A program made the position numbers and the translations under genes. A model generated the notes under the pieces. That model was not told the DNA's origin, did no database searches, and was given only the letters and a program-made list of their open reading frames with translations. A stretch of DNA of 64,000 nucleotides, from NCBI RefSeq assembly GCF_031157355.1, contig NZ_JAVIFT010000001.1, forward strand, positions 868,001 to 932,000, given 5' to 3'. The stretch's first letter is position 1. Every line of letters begins with the position of its first letter. Shown in pieces: positions 8,467 through 17,335 of this stretch. This stretch comes from Hyphomicrobium sp. LHD-15. Its GTDB lineage: Bacteria; Pseudomonadota; Alphaproteobacteria; Rhizobiales; Hyphomicrobiaceae.

Positions 8467-8961
8467 CTAATTGCCGGAACGGGGCTGGGCGCCGCGAGCG
8501 GGGGGCGGAAAGTCGGCGGAGGACGCGCCGAACAACTCCGCCGGCAGGTTTCGCTGCTGACGCCACCAGTCCCAGGCAATGTCGGTCGGACCGACGGCAT
8601 ACTCGACAACGATCCATTTGCCGCCGGTCTGCTGAAGCAGGAACAGGTTGTGCCCGGTCTCCAGCATGCCCTGGGTAAAGTCGGCGGCGAACTTGGTCTT
8701 GCGCCAGTCGATCGGCGAGCCGCCCGGGCGCTGGAGCTGAACGTCGCCGTAGGCCCATTCGCCCATTACGTTCAACGTGTTGATCACGAATTCGACAGGG
8801 CCGCCCGTCTCTTGCTCGAAGAGCGGCCGGGCCGCATCGAGAACGGCCGCGCGAAGCGGCGAGCCGCGTTCGGGGCTGACGATGGGATCAGCGGCCCTCG
8901 CAGGCGAAAGCGCCGTTGAAAACCCAACCAGGCAAAGAGCGAGCAACAGCACGAAGCGCAT
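8467..8961 (-). CDS. Conserved secreted protein of unknown function
   Basis: A 164-residue protein with a clean signal peptide (residues 1-23, LLLALCLVGF core, cleavage after ARA). The mature part has a pattern I associate with small conserved Hyphomicrobiales proteins: AAVLDAARPLFEQETGGPVEF, VINTLNVMGEWAYGDVQLQRPGG, and WIVVEYAVGPTDIAWDWW. The mix of alternating strand and helix resembles a small NTF2/cystatin-like fold, but this is a guess. GAGGG lies 5 bases upstream of the ATG. No operon partner. Confidence 0.72.
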   Translation of the reverse strand: MRFVLLLALCLVGFSTALSPARAADPIVSPERGSPLRAAVLDAARPLFEQETGGPVEFVINTLNVMGEWAYGDVQLQRPGGSPIDWRKTKFAADFTQGMLETGHNLFLLQQTGGKWIVVEYAVGPTDIAWDWWRQQRNLPAELFGASSADFPPPARGAQPRSGN

Positions 8962-9378
8962 CGGACCCTCAAACGGACCTGTTCAATTTCGGCAGAATGC
9001 GCCGGATCGCGTACGGCGTCGACAGGGCGATGGGCGGCTCGACAGGTCCAAAGCCGATGGCAAGCGTGCCTTGGGGGCGGTCCCTCAGCCACGGAATGCC
9101 GCTCGAAAACAACGACCTAGTGGCGGGGTTATGGGATGAGCGGAAAAATCCGTTCGACGGAACGGACGCAGGGAATGCCTGTGCTCAACCGAAATAAATA
9201 GCGAGGAGGGCGCGCGCCGTAACTCAAATGAAATTCAAGAGATCCGATTGGCTTTTCATTGCTTTCTAGCCGGGCCTTCAATCACCCGGCAGAAATTTTT
9301 CTGAAACGATATAACGCCGCGAAAACTCAGATTACCGAAGCGGGTTCAGACCAAATTCTCGCTACGTGCGACCGAGGT
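8962..9378. other. Gene-free stretch
   Basis: These 417 bases hold only short overlapping reading frames without ribosome sites or recognisable products. The base composition is more mixed (AT-rich from about 9200). No RNA gene or repeat is seen. Confidence 0.5.
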
Positions 9379-9585
9379 TCAGATCTTCGCAAAACGGCCA
9401 GCCGGACGGCACGCCCAACGCTTCGCGACCCACTTGGGATGGCCTTCCGCCCACTTTGCGATCTCAGCCTGACTCTGCATCATGCACTGCATTGGCGTCA
9501 CGGTCTCGGCCAAGTAGACCAAGCTCACATCCTTGCATCTTGACGGGTCATCGATGAGGCAGACAGAGACGATCAGCTCTAGCAT
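9379..9585 (-). CDS. Small conserved protein of unknown function (68 aa)
   Basis: The 68-residue product begins MLELIVSVCLIDDPSRCKD, continues with TPMQCMMQSQAEIAKW and ends VKRW-type: WVAKRWACRPAGRFAKI. I recognise this as a small protein widespread in Alphaproteobacteria, with four cysteines at regular spacing and no signal peptide. Its function is not known to me. GGGGA lies eight bases upstream of the ATG. It sits downstream of the di-haem peroxidase on the same strand, with a 260-base gap. Confidence 0.68.
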   Translation of the reverse strand: MLELIVSVCLIDDPSRCKDVSLVYLAETVTPMQCMMQSQAEIAKWAEGHPKWVAKRWACRPAGRFAKI

Positions 9586-9756
9586 TTTGCAGTCCCCAAA
9601 ATCGAGTTATCCGCTTTTGGCGGTCCATAACCCTCGGGGCGCGTCGTCCCTTTTTCTTTTCTTCTTGATGCAACGGTAGGCGGCGAATCAGGGCCGCACA
9701 AGAAACATTCATAAGCAGCAATTGCTAATGTTTTGGGCTGAGACGTTTGCGCATCA

Positions 9757-9777
9757 ATTGCCGCAGGAAGCGGCAAT
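9757..9777. repeat. Perfect hairpin between peroxidase and small conserved gene
   Basis: An 8-bp perfect stem (9757-9764 with 9770-9777) around the loop AGGAA. It lies 69 bases past the 3' end of the peroxidase gene on the minus strand. No T-run follows on either strand, so a terminator role is uncertain. Confidence 0.5.
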
Positions 9778-9845
9778 GCTATAAATTCGCAGGATTATTG
9801 GGCATTCTGCAGAACAATTCTTGTTCGATCGTCTTTTCCGTCAGC

Positions 9846-10940
9846 TCATTTTTTGAGCATGGGGCGAGATGTCTCATCGGAGGCGTGGCTCGCCGGCTCG
9901 CTGGATAACGTCTTCAGAAATGCGACGAGTGAAGCTTTTTCTGCTGGTGTCAGAGACAGATGGCGCACGACGGTGGGGGCCAACGACGGGCGCTCGATCA
10001 AGCCACCCGCATAGTGTTCGACAACATCTTCGAGCGTCGCGAGCGATCCGTCGTGCATGTAAGGCGCGGTGCGCGCAGCTTCCCGAAGCGACGGCGTCTT
10101 GAACTGCGGCAGTCCCGGCGCGCCGGGCGTAAGGGCGCCGCGTCCCAGATCACGGCTCGGCAGGCCGATGTCGTGAAAGCCATCGTCGGTCAGGCGCCAA
10201 CCGCCATGGCAGGAAACGCAGCCACCTTTGCCGACGAAAATGTCGAAGCCTCGAAACTCTTCCTCGCTCAGCGCTTTTTCGTCGCCTTCGACCCATCGAT
10301 CGAAACGCGTCGTCGGCGAGACCAGGGATTTCTCGTAGGCGGCCAGCGCATTGAGGATGGCGTTCTCCGTCACCCCACCTGCGCGGCCAGGAAACGCAGC
10401 CGCAAAGCGCGCTTTCATTTGGTTATCGGCGGACAGGCGTGCAGCGATGGTCGGGAGGTCTCCGGCTAGCTCGTCAACCGCCTGAATGGGAAAGCGGGCC
10501 TGATCAGCCAATGTCGCGGCGCGCCCGTCCCAGAAGAACGAGGTTCCCCACGCCAGATTGTAGAGCGCGGGCGCGTTGCGCGGGAGAACGGCGCCTGCGG
10601 GGCCGACGGCCGTTTTCCGTCCATCGGTGAAGGCGCGGGCCGGATCGTGGCATGAGACGCAGGAGGCCTGACCCGAACCCGAAAGGCGGGTATCGCGGAA
10701 CAGGTCGCGGCCGAGGGCAACCAGCTCGGGTGGTGCGGGCGTCTCGCCTGGCGCAGGCCGCGCGAAGATGGCGCGCCAGATCCCTTCGCGGGTCTCAGCC
10801 GGTGCGCCGGGTGCAGAGTCGTGCGGTTCTGTCTCAGCCGTTACGGCCAGGCTCCAGGCGAGCAAACAAACGGCCGCGACCGCGAGCCCCCGGGCAACGC
10901 GTGTCAGACCCAATCGCGCTCTTGGTGGTGTGTCAGTCAT
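9846..10940 (-). CDS. Di-haem cytochrome c peroxidase / MauG family protein
   Basis: A 364-residue periplasmic protein. Residues about 15-36 form the signal/anchor (LAVAAVCLLAWSLAV). Two haem-c sites are present: CVSCH in the N-terminal half (in SGQASCVSCHDPARAF) and CVSCH in the second half (GKGGCVSCHGGW). Family features include RNAPALYNLAWGTSFFWDGRA and, after the second haem, TAPYMHDGSLATLEDVVEHY, which supplies the expected Met ligand. Bacterial CcpA-type enzymes reduce hydrogen peroxide with cytochrome c; MauG-type enzymes instead modify proteins. The YMHDG methionine favours the peroxidase type. It has no neighbouring electron-donor gene and no mau genes. Confidence 0.85.
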   Translation of the reverse strand: MTDTPPRARLGLTRVARGLAVAAVCLLAWSLAVTAETEPHDSAPGAPAETREGIWRAIFARPAPGETPAPPELVALGRDLFRDTRLSGSGQASCVSCHDPARAFTDGRKTAVGPAGAVLPRNAPALYNLAWGTSFFWDGRAATLADQARFPIQAVDELAGDLPTIAARLSADNQMKARFAAAFPGRAGGVTENAILNALAAYEKSLVSPTTRFDRWVEGDEKALSEEEFRGFDIFVGKGGCVSCHGGWRLTDDGFHDIGLPSRDLGRGALTPGAPGLPQFKTPSLREAARTAPYMHDGSLATLEDVVEHYAGGLIERPSLAPTVVRHLSLTPAEKASLVAFLKTLSSEPASHASDETSRPMLKK

Positions 10941-11291
10941 CGCATTCCACTATACGGCCTCGCGGGCCCGTCGGCGCCCTGGCACGTCGGCGCGCCTCGC
11001 GAAGATATCCGCGCCCAAGTCGCGCCCGCAACCTCCGGTGTAAAACCTCCATTTTCCGCCACCCCTCCTCCTAAGTGTCGCCAGCCTGCGCGATCAACCG
11101 TGGCGCCCGCAGCACGCTTCAGACCGGAACGCGGCGTGCCCCCAAACGCCCCCTTGACCCGGAGGGCAACCTCTTTCATCCAGGATGCTCGAAATCTTAA
11201 CCGTGCCACACGGTGATGCTGTCTTGTGTACCGGCGGGGGGCGCCGGAGGCGGCTGATCTTCACGCATCGGCCGCATTTTGGGGGATGTTC
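10941..11291. other. Divergent intergenic region
   Basis: The 351 bases between the peroxidase and the small membrane protein gene hold no convincing gene or RNA. Both flanking genes read away from it, so it should hold two promoters, which I cannot pinpoint. Confidence 0.5.
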
Positions 11292-11528
11292 ATGGCAATC
11301 AGTGTCGAGGACGCACCGTCCGTGCATCGGGCAGCTGTGCGGCCAGTCACGCTCAGGTGGTTTCTCAAGCGTACGCTGATCGGAATTGCCATTCTGATGG
11401 TCGCCATGGGCGGCCTCGCCTGGCTCACCTACGCCTCGATCGATCCGGATCTCGACGGCGAGAACGGCTCCAAAGCCGCAGGAACCGTACAACAGACGCC
11501 GGCCCGGCTGATGGCCGTTGAGCTCTAG
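11292..11528 (+). CDS. Small single-pass membrane protein, unknown function
   Basis: The 78-residue product has one membrane helix (about 28-50, LIGIAILMVAMGGLAWLTYA) between a short N-terminal cytoplasmic stretch and a polar tail. The start at 11292 follows GGGGG by six bases; an ATG at 11286 in the same frame is also possible. No family recognised. It lies 66 bases ahead of another small membrane protein on the same strand. Confidence 0.55.
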   Translation: MAISVEDAPSVHRAAVRPVTLRWFLKRTLIGIAILMVAMGGLAWLTYASIDPDLDGENGSKAAGTVQQTPARLMAVEL

Positions 11529-11594
11529 CAGCTAGCTACCGGTTGCCTAGACTGTAGCGCCTGATTAGGCTGGGCGCTTTCTCGGATCGGTCAG

Positions 11595-11933
11595 ATGTCC
11601 GCTTACGATCTCATTCTCATCGTGCTTGTCGGCGCCGGCGCCTTCTACGCGGGCTATCAGCTTGGGCGCTTCAAAGCGCTCAGCGAGCGCGCGCCATCGC
11701 CGGTCCAGCCCGAAGAAGACAGCCCCCTTCCCGGACCGAACTTCGATCGCCGCGAAACCGCGCCTTCACGTCCGCGCGGCTCGCCGCCGCCTGCCTCGGC
11801 CGGCAACGATGGCGGACCGTCGTGGTCGGAAGCCGACGCTGGTGGACGTTCGGCGCCGCCGCGCCGTTCGACGAAGCCGCCACCCGCGGCAGCCGGCCTG
11901 ATGGACAAAGGTTCTTCGGACAAGCGCGGATAG
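11595..11933 (+). CDS. Small membrane-anchored proline-rich protein, unknown function
   Basis: The 112-residue product starts with a membrane helix (residues 4-22, LILIVLVGAGAFYAGYQLG) followed by a disordered Pro/Ser/Arg/Gly-rich tail. This YAGYQLGRFKAL-type juxtamembrane pattern is that of small single-pass anchors, but I recognise no family. It is on the same strand as rimK (149-base gap), so a joint transcript with rimK is possible. Confidence 0.55.
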   Translation: MSAYDLILIVLVGAGAFYAGYQLGRFKALSERAPSPVQPEEDSPLPGPNFDRRETAPSRPRGSPPPASAGNDGGPSWSEADAGGRSAPPRRSTKPPPAAAGLMDKGSSDKRG

Positions 11934-12082
11934 GCCAAAAGGAGGAGCGCCGCGGGTCAAACTTAGACCTCAATTGCCCCCTCAGCCTCCGCCGCATTCA
12001 AGCGATCCGCTTCCTCCCGCTTTCGACATGAGCCGGATCGCGACACCTTCGTTTCCTACGCTTCATCGCAACAGGCTTTTTC

Positions 12083-12991
12083 ATGCGCCTCGCCATGCTG
12101 GCCCGCAATCCGGGCCTTTACTCGCATAAGCGCCTCGTCGAGGCAGCACACGCGCGCGGCCACACGCTGGATGTGATCAACACGCTCACCGTTCACATGA
12201 ACATCACGTCGAACAAGCCGGTGCTGCGCTACGGCGGCAAGACGCTGCCGCTCTACGACGCCGTCATTCCGCGCATCGGCGCCTCGATCACCAACTACGG
12301 CCTCGCCGTGCTCAGGCAGTTCGAGATGCAGGGCGTCTTTCCGTTGAACGAGAGCGTCGCGATCGGGCGCTCGCGCGACAAGCTCCGGGCGCTTCAATTG
12401 CTGGCGCGCGCCGGCATCGGGCTTCCCGTCACCGCGTTCGCGCACGGCCCCCGCAAGGCGGAGGACGTGATCAAGGAGGTCGGCGGCGTGCCAGTCGTGA
12501 TCAAGCTGGTCGAGGGCACGCAGGGCATGGGCGTGATCCTGGCCGAGACGGAAGCCTCGGCGAAGTCGATCATCGAGGCGTTCAGCGCGGCCAACATCAA
12601 CATCCTGGTTCAGGAGTACATCGCCGAAGCCGAGGGAACGGACGTGCGTGCGCTGGTGGTCGGCGGGCAGGTGGTGGCGGCCATGCAGCGCGTCGGCAAG
12701 ACCGGCGAGTTCCGGTCCAACCTGCATCGCGGGGGGATCGCCGAGGAAACCCACATTACCGAAGACGAGCGCGAGACCGCCATCCGTGCCGCCTCAGTGC
12801 TCGGGCTCAACGTGGCCGGCGTCGATATGCTGCGCTCCAATCGTGGGCCGATGGTGCTGGAAGTGAACTCGTCTCCCGGCCTCAAAGGCATCGAACGGGC
12901 GACTAACCTGGACGTGGCGGGCGAGATCATAGCCTTTATCGAGACCGCCGCGGCGCACGGACGGACGGAAACCAAGGGTGCAAAGGGTTGA
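12083..12991 (+). CDS. rimK: RimK-family ATP-grasp alpha-L-glutamate ligase
   Basis: A 302-residue protein of normal RimK length. The N-terminal preATP-grasp part ([18 protein letters not shown]) is followed by an ATP-grasp domain: [35 protein letters not shown] (nucleotide-binding lysine and glycine loop), [28 protein letters not shown], and [24 protein letters not shown] with the metal-binding Glu/Asn. In E. coli RimK adds glutamates to the C terminus of ribosomal protein S6 and can make poly-glutamate. No rimB-type protease lies beside it here. Downstream on the same strand is bpt, another ribosome-independent amino-acid adding enzyme. Confidence 0.92.
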   Translation: MRLAMLARNPGLYSHKRLVEAAHARGHTLDVINTLTVHMNITSNKPVLRYGGKTLPLYDAVIPRIGASITNYGLAVLRQFEMQGVFPLNESVAIGRSRDKLRALQLLARAGIGLPVTAFAHGPRKAEDVIKEVGGVPVVIKLVEGTQGMGVILAETEASAKSIIEAFSAANINILVQEYIAEAEGTDVRALVVGGQVVAAMQRVGKTGEFRSNLHRGGIAEETHITEDERETAIRAASVLGLNVAGVDMLRSNRGPMVLEVNSSPGLKGIERATNLDVAGEIIAFIETAAAHGRTETKGAKG

Positions 12992-13081
12992 CGCGCGCCT
13001 TTTTAACCGTTCTGACAGTTGCACGGCGCACTCGTTGCTGACGCTTGATCGGAAACGCGAAGCTCGACTATCCTCCTAGAG

Positions 13082-13122
13082 CCGTTCCGGTTTTGGTGGA
13101 ACGCGGAATGGCTCCAGGTTTT
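13082..13122. repeat. Imperfect inverted repeat upstream of bpt
   Basis: AGCCGTTCC near 13080 pairs (one G-T wobble) with GGAATGGCT near 13105-13113, with GGTTTTGGTGGAAC between. It directly precedes the longer hairpin at 13132-13177 and looks like part of the same composite palindromic element. Confidence 0.45.
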
Positions 13123-13131
13123 TTGTTTTCT

Positions 13132-13177
13132 GGTGCTTCTTATCGGAAAACCGGTTCCCACTTTTCCGGAAGCACCT
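13132..13177. repeat. Rhizobiales-type dispersed palindrome between rimK and bpt
   Basis: Arms 13132-13139/13069-type pairing: GGTGCTTC at 13132-13139 pairs with GAAGCACC at 13169-13176, and the inner CGGAAAA (13144-13150) pairs with TTTTCCG (13162-13168), leaving ACCGGTTCCCAC in the loop. The core AAACCGGTTCCCACTTTT is, from general knowledge, a very common intergenic palindrome in Hyphomicrobiales. It is likely a non-coding mobile-like repeat rather than a regulatory site. Confidence 0.75.
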
Positions 13178-13287
13178 AGTTCGACAGGTATCCCTGTCCA
13201 CCCTGCGACAAGCGGCTCAAGGGCAGCGGCTCCATCCTGCCACGAAGGTCAGCGAAAGCGGGACATGGGCAGCGAGGATGGAAACGG

Positions 13288-14046
13288 ATGACGGAACAGC
13301 AGAAGCATTTTCCGGAATTCTACGTCACCACTCCGCAGGCCTGCCCGTATCTTCCGGGCAAACTCGAGCGCAAGCTTTTCACGCACCTCACGCACGACAA
13401 ACCGCTTGCGCTGATCGACAACCTTCTCAAGGGCGGCTTCCGGCGCAGCCAGAACATCGCCTACATGCCCTATTGCGAGGGCTGCCACGCCTGCGTCTCG
13501 GTGCGCATTCTGGTCGATGAGTTCGAACCCGGCCGCACCATGCGCCGAACGCTCGAACGCAATCGCGATCTCGCCGCCCGTCGCGTTTCCGCGATCCCGA
13601 CCTCTGAGCAGTTCTGCTTGTTCCGCAGCTATATCGATGCGCGCCATTCCGATGGCGGCATGGCCGACATGAGCGTGCTCGACTACGCGATGATGGTCGA
13701 GGACAGCGTGGTTCGCACCTTCCTCACCGAATACCGGGCCAAGCCGGACAACCCGCTCGAGCAGCACATGGACGCCTGGCCGCTCGCGGGTGTCGCGCTC
13801 TGCGACCGGCTCTCGGACGGCATCTCGATGGTCTACAGCTTCTACGAGCCGCTCGAGGAAGAGCGCAGCATCGGCACCTACATGATCCTCGAGCACATCG
13901 ACTACGCGCGCCGGCTCGGTCTGCCGTATCTCTATCTCGGCTACTGGATCGAGGGCTCGCGCAAGATGAGCTACAAGACGCGGTACCAGCCGCAGGAGCA
14001 TCTCGGCCCGAACGGATGGGTACGCGTGCCGGAGGCCAAGCCTTAG
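13288..14046 (+). CDS. bpt: Aspartate/glutamate leucyltransferase (bacterial N-end rule transferase)
   Basis: A 252-residue protein of standard Bpt/Ate family length. The N-terminal half holds CPYLPGKLERKLFTHL and the cysteine cluster YCEGCHACVSVRI; the C-terminal half holds YHSD-like acceptor/GNAT-fold motifs: VALCDRLSDGISMVYSFYEP, RSIGTYMILEHIDYARRLGLPYLYLGYWI and the ending KMSYKTRYQPQEHL. Bpt attaches leucine from leucyl-tRNA to proteins with N-terminal Asp or Glu, marking them for ClpS/ClpAP. GAGGA lies about 10 bases upstream. It follows rimK, separated by 296 bases that contain the palindromic element. Confidence 0.94.
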   Translation: MTEQQKHFPEFYVTTPQACPYLPGKLERKLFTHLTHDKPLALIDNLLKGGFRRSQNIAYMPYCEGCHACVSVRILVDEFEPGRTMRRTLERNRDLAARRVSAIPTSEQFCLFRSYIDARHSDGGMADMSVLDYAMMVEDSVVRTFLTEYRAKPDNPLEQHMDAWPLAGVALCDRLSDGISMVYSFYEPLEEERSIGTYMILEHIDYARRLGLPYLYLGYWIEGSRKMSYKTRYQPQEHLGPNGWVRVPEAKP

Positions 14047-14053
14047 GCGATCG

Positions 14054-14557
14054 CTACTTGGCGAGTTCGTCGTCGAGCTTCTTGAACATGTAAGCCCACT
14101 TGGAGCCCTGGGTCTCGATCAGCACGCCCATGAGGCTGCGCAGCTTCGCCAGGACCGTGCAATCCGGCTCCTTGGCGTTGGCGCCCTCCTGGCCCATCGA
14201 CGAGATAGAAGCCAAAAGCTCGTTCGACTTGTCGTCGTAGACCGTGATCTGGTCGTCCTTCACGAAGGGCGCGGCTTCCTTCATGAACTCGTCGTTGTTC
14301 CAGTTCCGCTTTTCTTTGAGCTGACGCAGCTTGGACTGGAATTCCGGGCGATTGCGGTTGTTGAGGTCGCGGAGCGCTTCCGCGGCCTCATCGACGGCGC
14401 TCTCAAACTCGGACTTCACGCAGGTTGCGGTCGGCGCAGTATCGGCCGGCGTCTCCTGGGCGGACACGGGTGAAAGCCGGCCCAGCCCTGCCGTCAGAAC
14501 GGCAAGCGCCAACACCAACCCGGGAACATTTGCCACCCACACGCGCAACGGTCTCAT
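14054..14557 (-). CDS. Secreted protein of unknown function
   Basis: A 167-residue protein with a signal peptide (residues about 5-33, LVLALAVLTAGLG, cleavage near VSAQ). The mature part is largely helical and charged (AVDEAAEALRDLNNRNRPEF, LRQLKEKRNWNNDEFMKEA) and has two cysteines, one near each end (TCVKSEF and PDCTVL), which may form a disulfide. No domain recognised. The ATG at 14557 puts the signal peptide at the N terminus; a GTG at 14596 is an in-frame alternative. It converges with bpt, 7 bases apart. Confidence 0.68.
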   Translation of the reverse strand: MRPLRVWVANVPGLVLALAVLTAGLGRLSPVSAQETPADTAPTATCVKSEFESAVDEAAEALRDLNNRNRPEFQSKLRQLKEKRNWNNDEFMKEAAPFVKDDQITVYDDKSNELLASISSMGQEGANAKEPDCTVLAKLRSLMGVLIETQGSKWAYMFKKLDDELAK

Positions 14558-14736
14558 TCCGGGGTGTTTTCGCTCTCCGCAGAACCGCACCAACACCCTG
14601 GCCCTTTGTTCAGGCGCGCCCTTTACCGGCCGCGCATTTCCCCCATCCGTCTGTCCTACCGGGGCGCAAACCGCGACGCAAGCTTGCCCGCACCGCTACC
14701 GGCCGGCCTGAAAGTTTTTCCGATCGGCCGTGACTT

Positions 14737-16989
14737 TTAGCGGAAGGCCGGACCGAACTTGTTGGAGCGCGGGAAGCCCTTTGGAGCCAGCTTGCCGGCC
14801 TGCGAACGCTGGCCGACCCACTCCTTGAGGTCACCCCACGGCAGCGTGAAGGTGCGGCCTGCGGCATCCAACCAGGTCAGGCCTTCCTTCTTGTGGAACA
14901 CGACCGCATCCGCCAGCACGCCTTCCTTGAAGCGCTGCAGGATGGTGCCCTTGCCGCGGGTCATTTCGTTGACCTCGGACAGCGGGAACACCAGCATCTT
15001 GCGGTTTTCGCCGATGGTCGCGACGTAGTCGCCATCGACCGGCACGCAGACGCGGGCCTCCTCGTCGGCGGCGACGTTCAGGATCTGCTTGCCCTTACGC
15101 GTCGAGGCGACGACCTCTTCTTCCGGAACGACGAAGCCGTTGCCCGCCGTGCTCGCGACCAGGAGCTTGCGCCCCGGCTCGTGCACGAAGCACTCGGCGA
15201 AGTCCTGGTTCTCCTCAAGATCGACGATGAGGCGTACCGGCTCGCCGTGGCCGCGACCGCCCGGAAGCTGGCTTGCTTCGAGCGTGAAGAACTTGCCGTT
15301 GGTGGCGAACAGAATGAGCTTGTCGGTGGTCTGGGCCTTGACGGCGCGTTTCAGGCTGTCGCCCTGCTTGAAGTCGAGCTTCGAGAGGTCGTCCTGGTGG
15401 CCCTTGAGCGCGCGGATCCAGCCCTTCTCCGACAGGATGATGGTGATCGGCTCCTTTTCGACGAGGGCTGCTTCGAGATCGAGATCGACCTCGGGCGCCT
15501 CGGCGAAGCTGGTGCGGCGGCGGCCCAGCTCGGTCTTTTTCGAATACCGCTCACGCGTCTCGCGCACTTCGTTCGAGACGTGCTCCCACTGCAGATCGTC
15601 CGACTTCAGAAGCTGCTTCAGCTCGCGGCGCTCTTTCGAGAGCTTGTCGTGCTCGGCCTTGATCTCGACCTCTTCGAGCTTCGACAACGACTTCAAGCGC
15701 AGGTTCAGGATGGCGTCGGCCTGCACTTCCGTCAGCTTGAAGCGGGCGATCAGCTTGGCCTTCGGATCGTCCTCGAAGCGGACGATCCGGATCACCTCGT
15801 CGATGTTGAGATAGGCGATCAGGTAGCCGTCGAGCACTTCGAGCCGGTGCTCGATCTTCTTCAGTCGGTATTCGGTACGGCGGACGAGCACTTCGATGCG
15901 ATGCTCGAGCCATTGGCGCAGCACGTCGCGCAGCGACAGCACGTTCGGGATCTGCCCGCCCGAGAGCACGTTCATGTTGAGGCCGAAGCGGATTTCGAGC
16001 TCGGTCAGACGGAACAGGCTTTCCATCAGCAGCACGGCTTCGACCGTGCGCGTCTTAGGCTCGAGAACGAGGCGGACTTCCTCGGCGGATTCGTCGCGAA
16101 TGTCGCCGAGCAGCGGCAGCTTCTTCTCGCTCATCAACTCGGCGATCTTCTCGACGAGCTTGGCCTTCTGGACCTGATAGGGGATTTCGGTCACGACGAT
16201 CTGATAGCCGCCGCGGCCGGTTTCCTCCTTCTCCCACTTGGCGCGCAGGCGGAAGCCGCCGCGGCCGGTGCGATACGCTTCGAGAATGCTCTCGCGCGGC
16301 TCGACCAGCACGCCGCCGGTCGGGAAATCGGGGCCGGGCACCATTTCCACCAGCTTCTCGATGGTCGCGCTCGGATGCTTGATGAGATGCAGAAGGGCTG
16401 CGCACAATTCATCGACGTTGTGCGGGGGAATGTTCGTCGCCATGCCGACAGCGATGCCGGCAGAGCCATTGGCGAGAAGGTTCGGGAACGCGGCGGGCAG
16501 AACCGTCGGCTCCTGCTCGCGCCCGTCGTAGTTGGGGCGGAAGGCGACGGTGTCCTCGTCGATGCCGTCCAGCAGCTCGGCGGCCACGGTCGTCAAACGG
16601 GCTTCGGTGTAGCGATCGGCGGCCGGGTTGTCGCCATCGATGTTGCCGAAGTTGCCCTGGCCATCGACCAATGGATAGCGAACGGCAAAGTCCTGCGCGA
16701 GACGGGCCAGTGCGTCGTAGATCGCCTGGTTGCCGTGCGGATGATAGTTGCCCATCGTCTCGCCAACGATCTTGGCGCACTTGCGGTAGCCCTTGTCGGG
16801 ATCGAGGCCCAGCTCGCGCATGGCATACAGGATGCGCCGATGCACCGGCTTCAGGCCGTCGCGCACGTCGGGCAGCGCGCGATGCATGATGGTGGAAAGG
16901 GCGTATGCCAGGTAGCGCTCCTCGAGCGCATCCTTGAGCATCACCGGCTCGATGGGGCCGGCACCCGGCAGAATCGGTTTGTCTGTCAT
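14737..16989 (-). CDS. parC: DNA topoisomerase IV subunit A
   Basis: A 750-residue type IIA topoisomerase A subunit. The breakage-reunion domain has [34 protein letters not shown] and the catalytic Tyr127 in [12 protein letters not shown]; the coiled-coil region follows, and the C-terminal part is a shortened beta-pinwheel ([23 protein letters not shown]). Length and lack of a GyrA box favour ParC over GyrA. The enzyme decatenates daughter chromosomes together with ParE, which is not in this window. In the quinolone-determining stretch the positions matching E. coli Asp79-Ser80 are Asn-Gln. It appears to be monocistronic. Confidence 0.95.
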   Translation of the reverse strand: MTDKPILPGAGPIEPVMLKDALEERYLAYALSTIMHRALPDVRDGLKPVHRRILYAMRELGLDPDKGYRKCAKIVGETMGNYHPHGNQAIYDALARLAQDFAVRYPLVDGQGNFGNIDGDNPAADRYTEARLTTVAAELLDGIDEDTVAFRPNYDGREQEPTVLPAAFPNLLANGSAGIAVGMATNIPPHNVDELCAALLHLIKHPSATIEKLVEMVPGPDFPTGGVLVEPRESILEAYRTGRGGFRLRAKWEKEETGRGGYQIVVTEIPYQVQKAKLVEKIAELMSEKKLPLLGDIRDESAEEVRLVLEPKTRTVEAVLLMESLFRLTELEIRFGLNMNVLSGGQIPNVLSLRDVLRQWLEHRIEVLVRRTEYRLKKIEHRLEVLDGYLIAYLNIDEVIRIVRFEDDPKAKLIARFKLTEVQADAILNLRLKSLSKLEEVEIKAEHDKLSKERRELKQLLKSDDLQWEHVSNEVRETRERYSKKTELGRRRTSFAEAPEVDLDLEAALVEKEPITIILSEKGWIRALKGHQDDLSKLDFKQGDSLKRAVKAQTTDKLILFATNGKFFTLEASQLPGGRGHGEPVRLIVDLEENQDFAECFVHEPGRKLLVASTAGNGFVVPEEEVVASTRKGKQILNVAADEEARVCVPVDGDYVATIGENRKMLVFPLSEVNEMTRGKGTILQRFKEGVLADAVVFHKKEGLTWLDAAGRTFTLPWGDLKEWVGQRSQAGKLAPKGFPRSNKFGPAFR

Positions 16990-17335
16990 GGTGTCTCGAT
17001 ACTTTGCCCGGCTGCGACCCTCAAGTGCCGCAGCGCCACTCGCGCGAGGATTGAAAAATTCGCCCTTGCCCGTCGAGGGGTCCGAACGGATTTTTCAGTC
17101 TTGAATGACGCGCGCAAGCCTAGGGTTTTGTGTTTCTTGTGATTCCGAAGTTCGCTCGTCACTCAGCTCTAGCACGGGGAAGCCTCGGAATCGGAAGACA
17201 AGTTGCAGCATCCACAATTGTCTTCCCTACACCCGGTGGCCTCGATTGGGCCGGGGATCAGCCGGCAAGACGCCTTGTCTTTGCCGCGGTCATTGGCGAA
17301 TTTCGCGGGCAACCCCACGAACCCAAAACCGAGCC
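16990..17335. other. Divergent intergenic region between parC and CAP gene
   Basis: No gene or RNA is supported in these 346 bases. An in-frame extension of the CAP gene to 17105 exists but encodes an Arg/Ser/Cys-rich string with no signal peptide and no homology, so I treat it as non-coding. Confidence 0.55.

Noticed and set aside
9579-9776. A 65-codon minus-strand frame upstream of the small conserved gene
   Set aside because: No ribosome site, overlaps the start of the better-supported gene, and composition is not protein-like.
9846-10940. MauG (methylamine dehydrogenase maturation)
   Set aside because: No mau genes nearby, and the YMHDG methionine expected for a peroxidase is present.
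14893-17142. A 749-codon open frame antisense to parC
   Set aside because: A shadow of parC; product is low in motifs and rich in Asp/Arg/Leu as expected from reversed codons.
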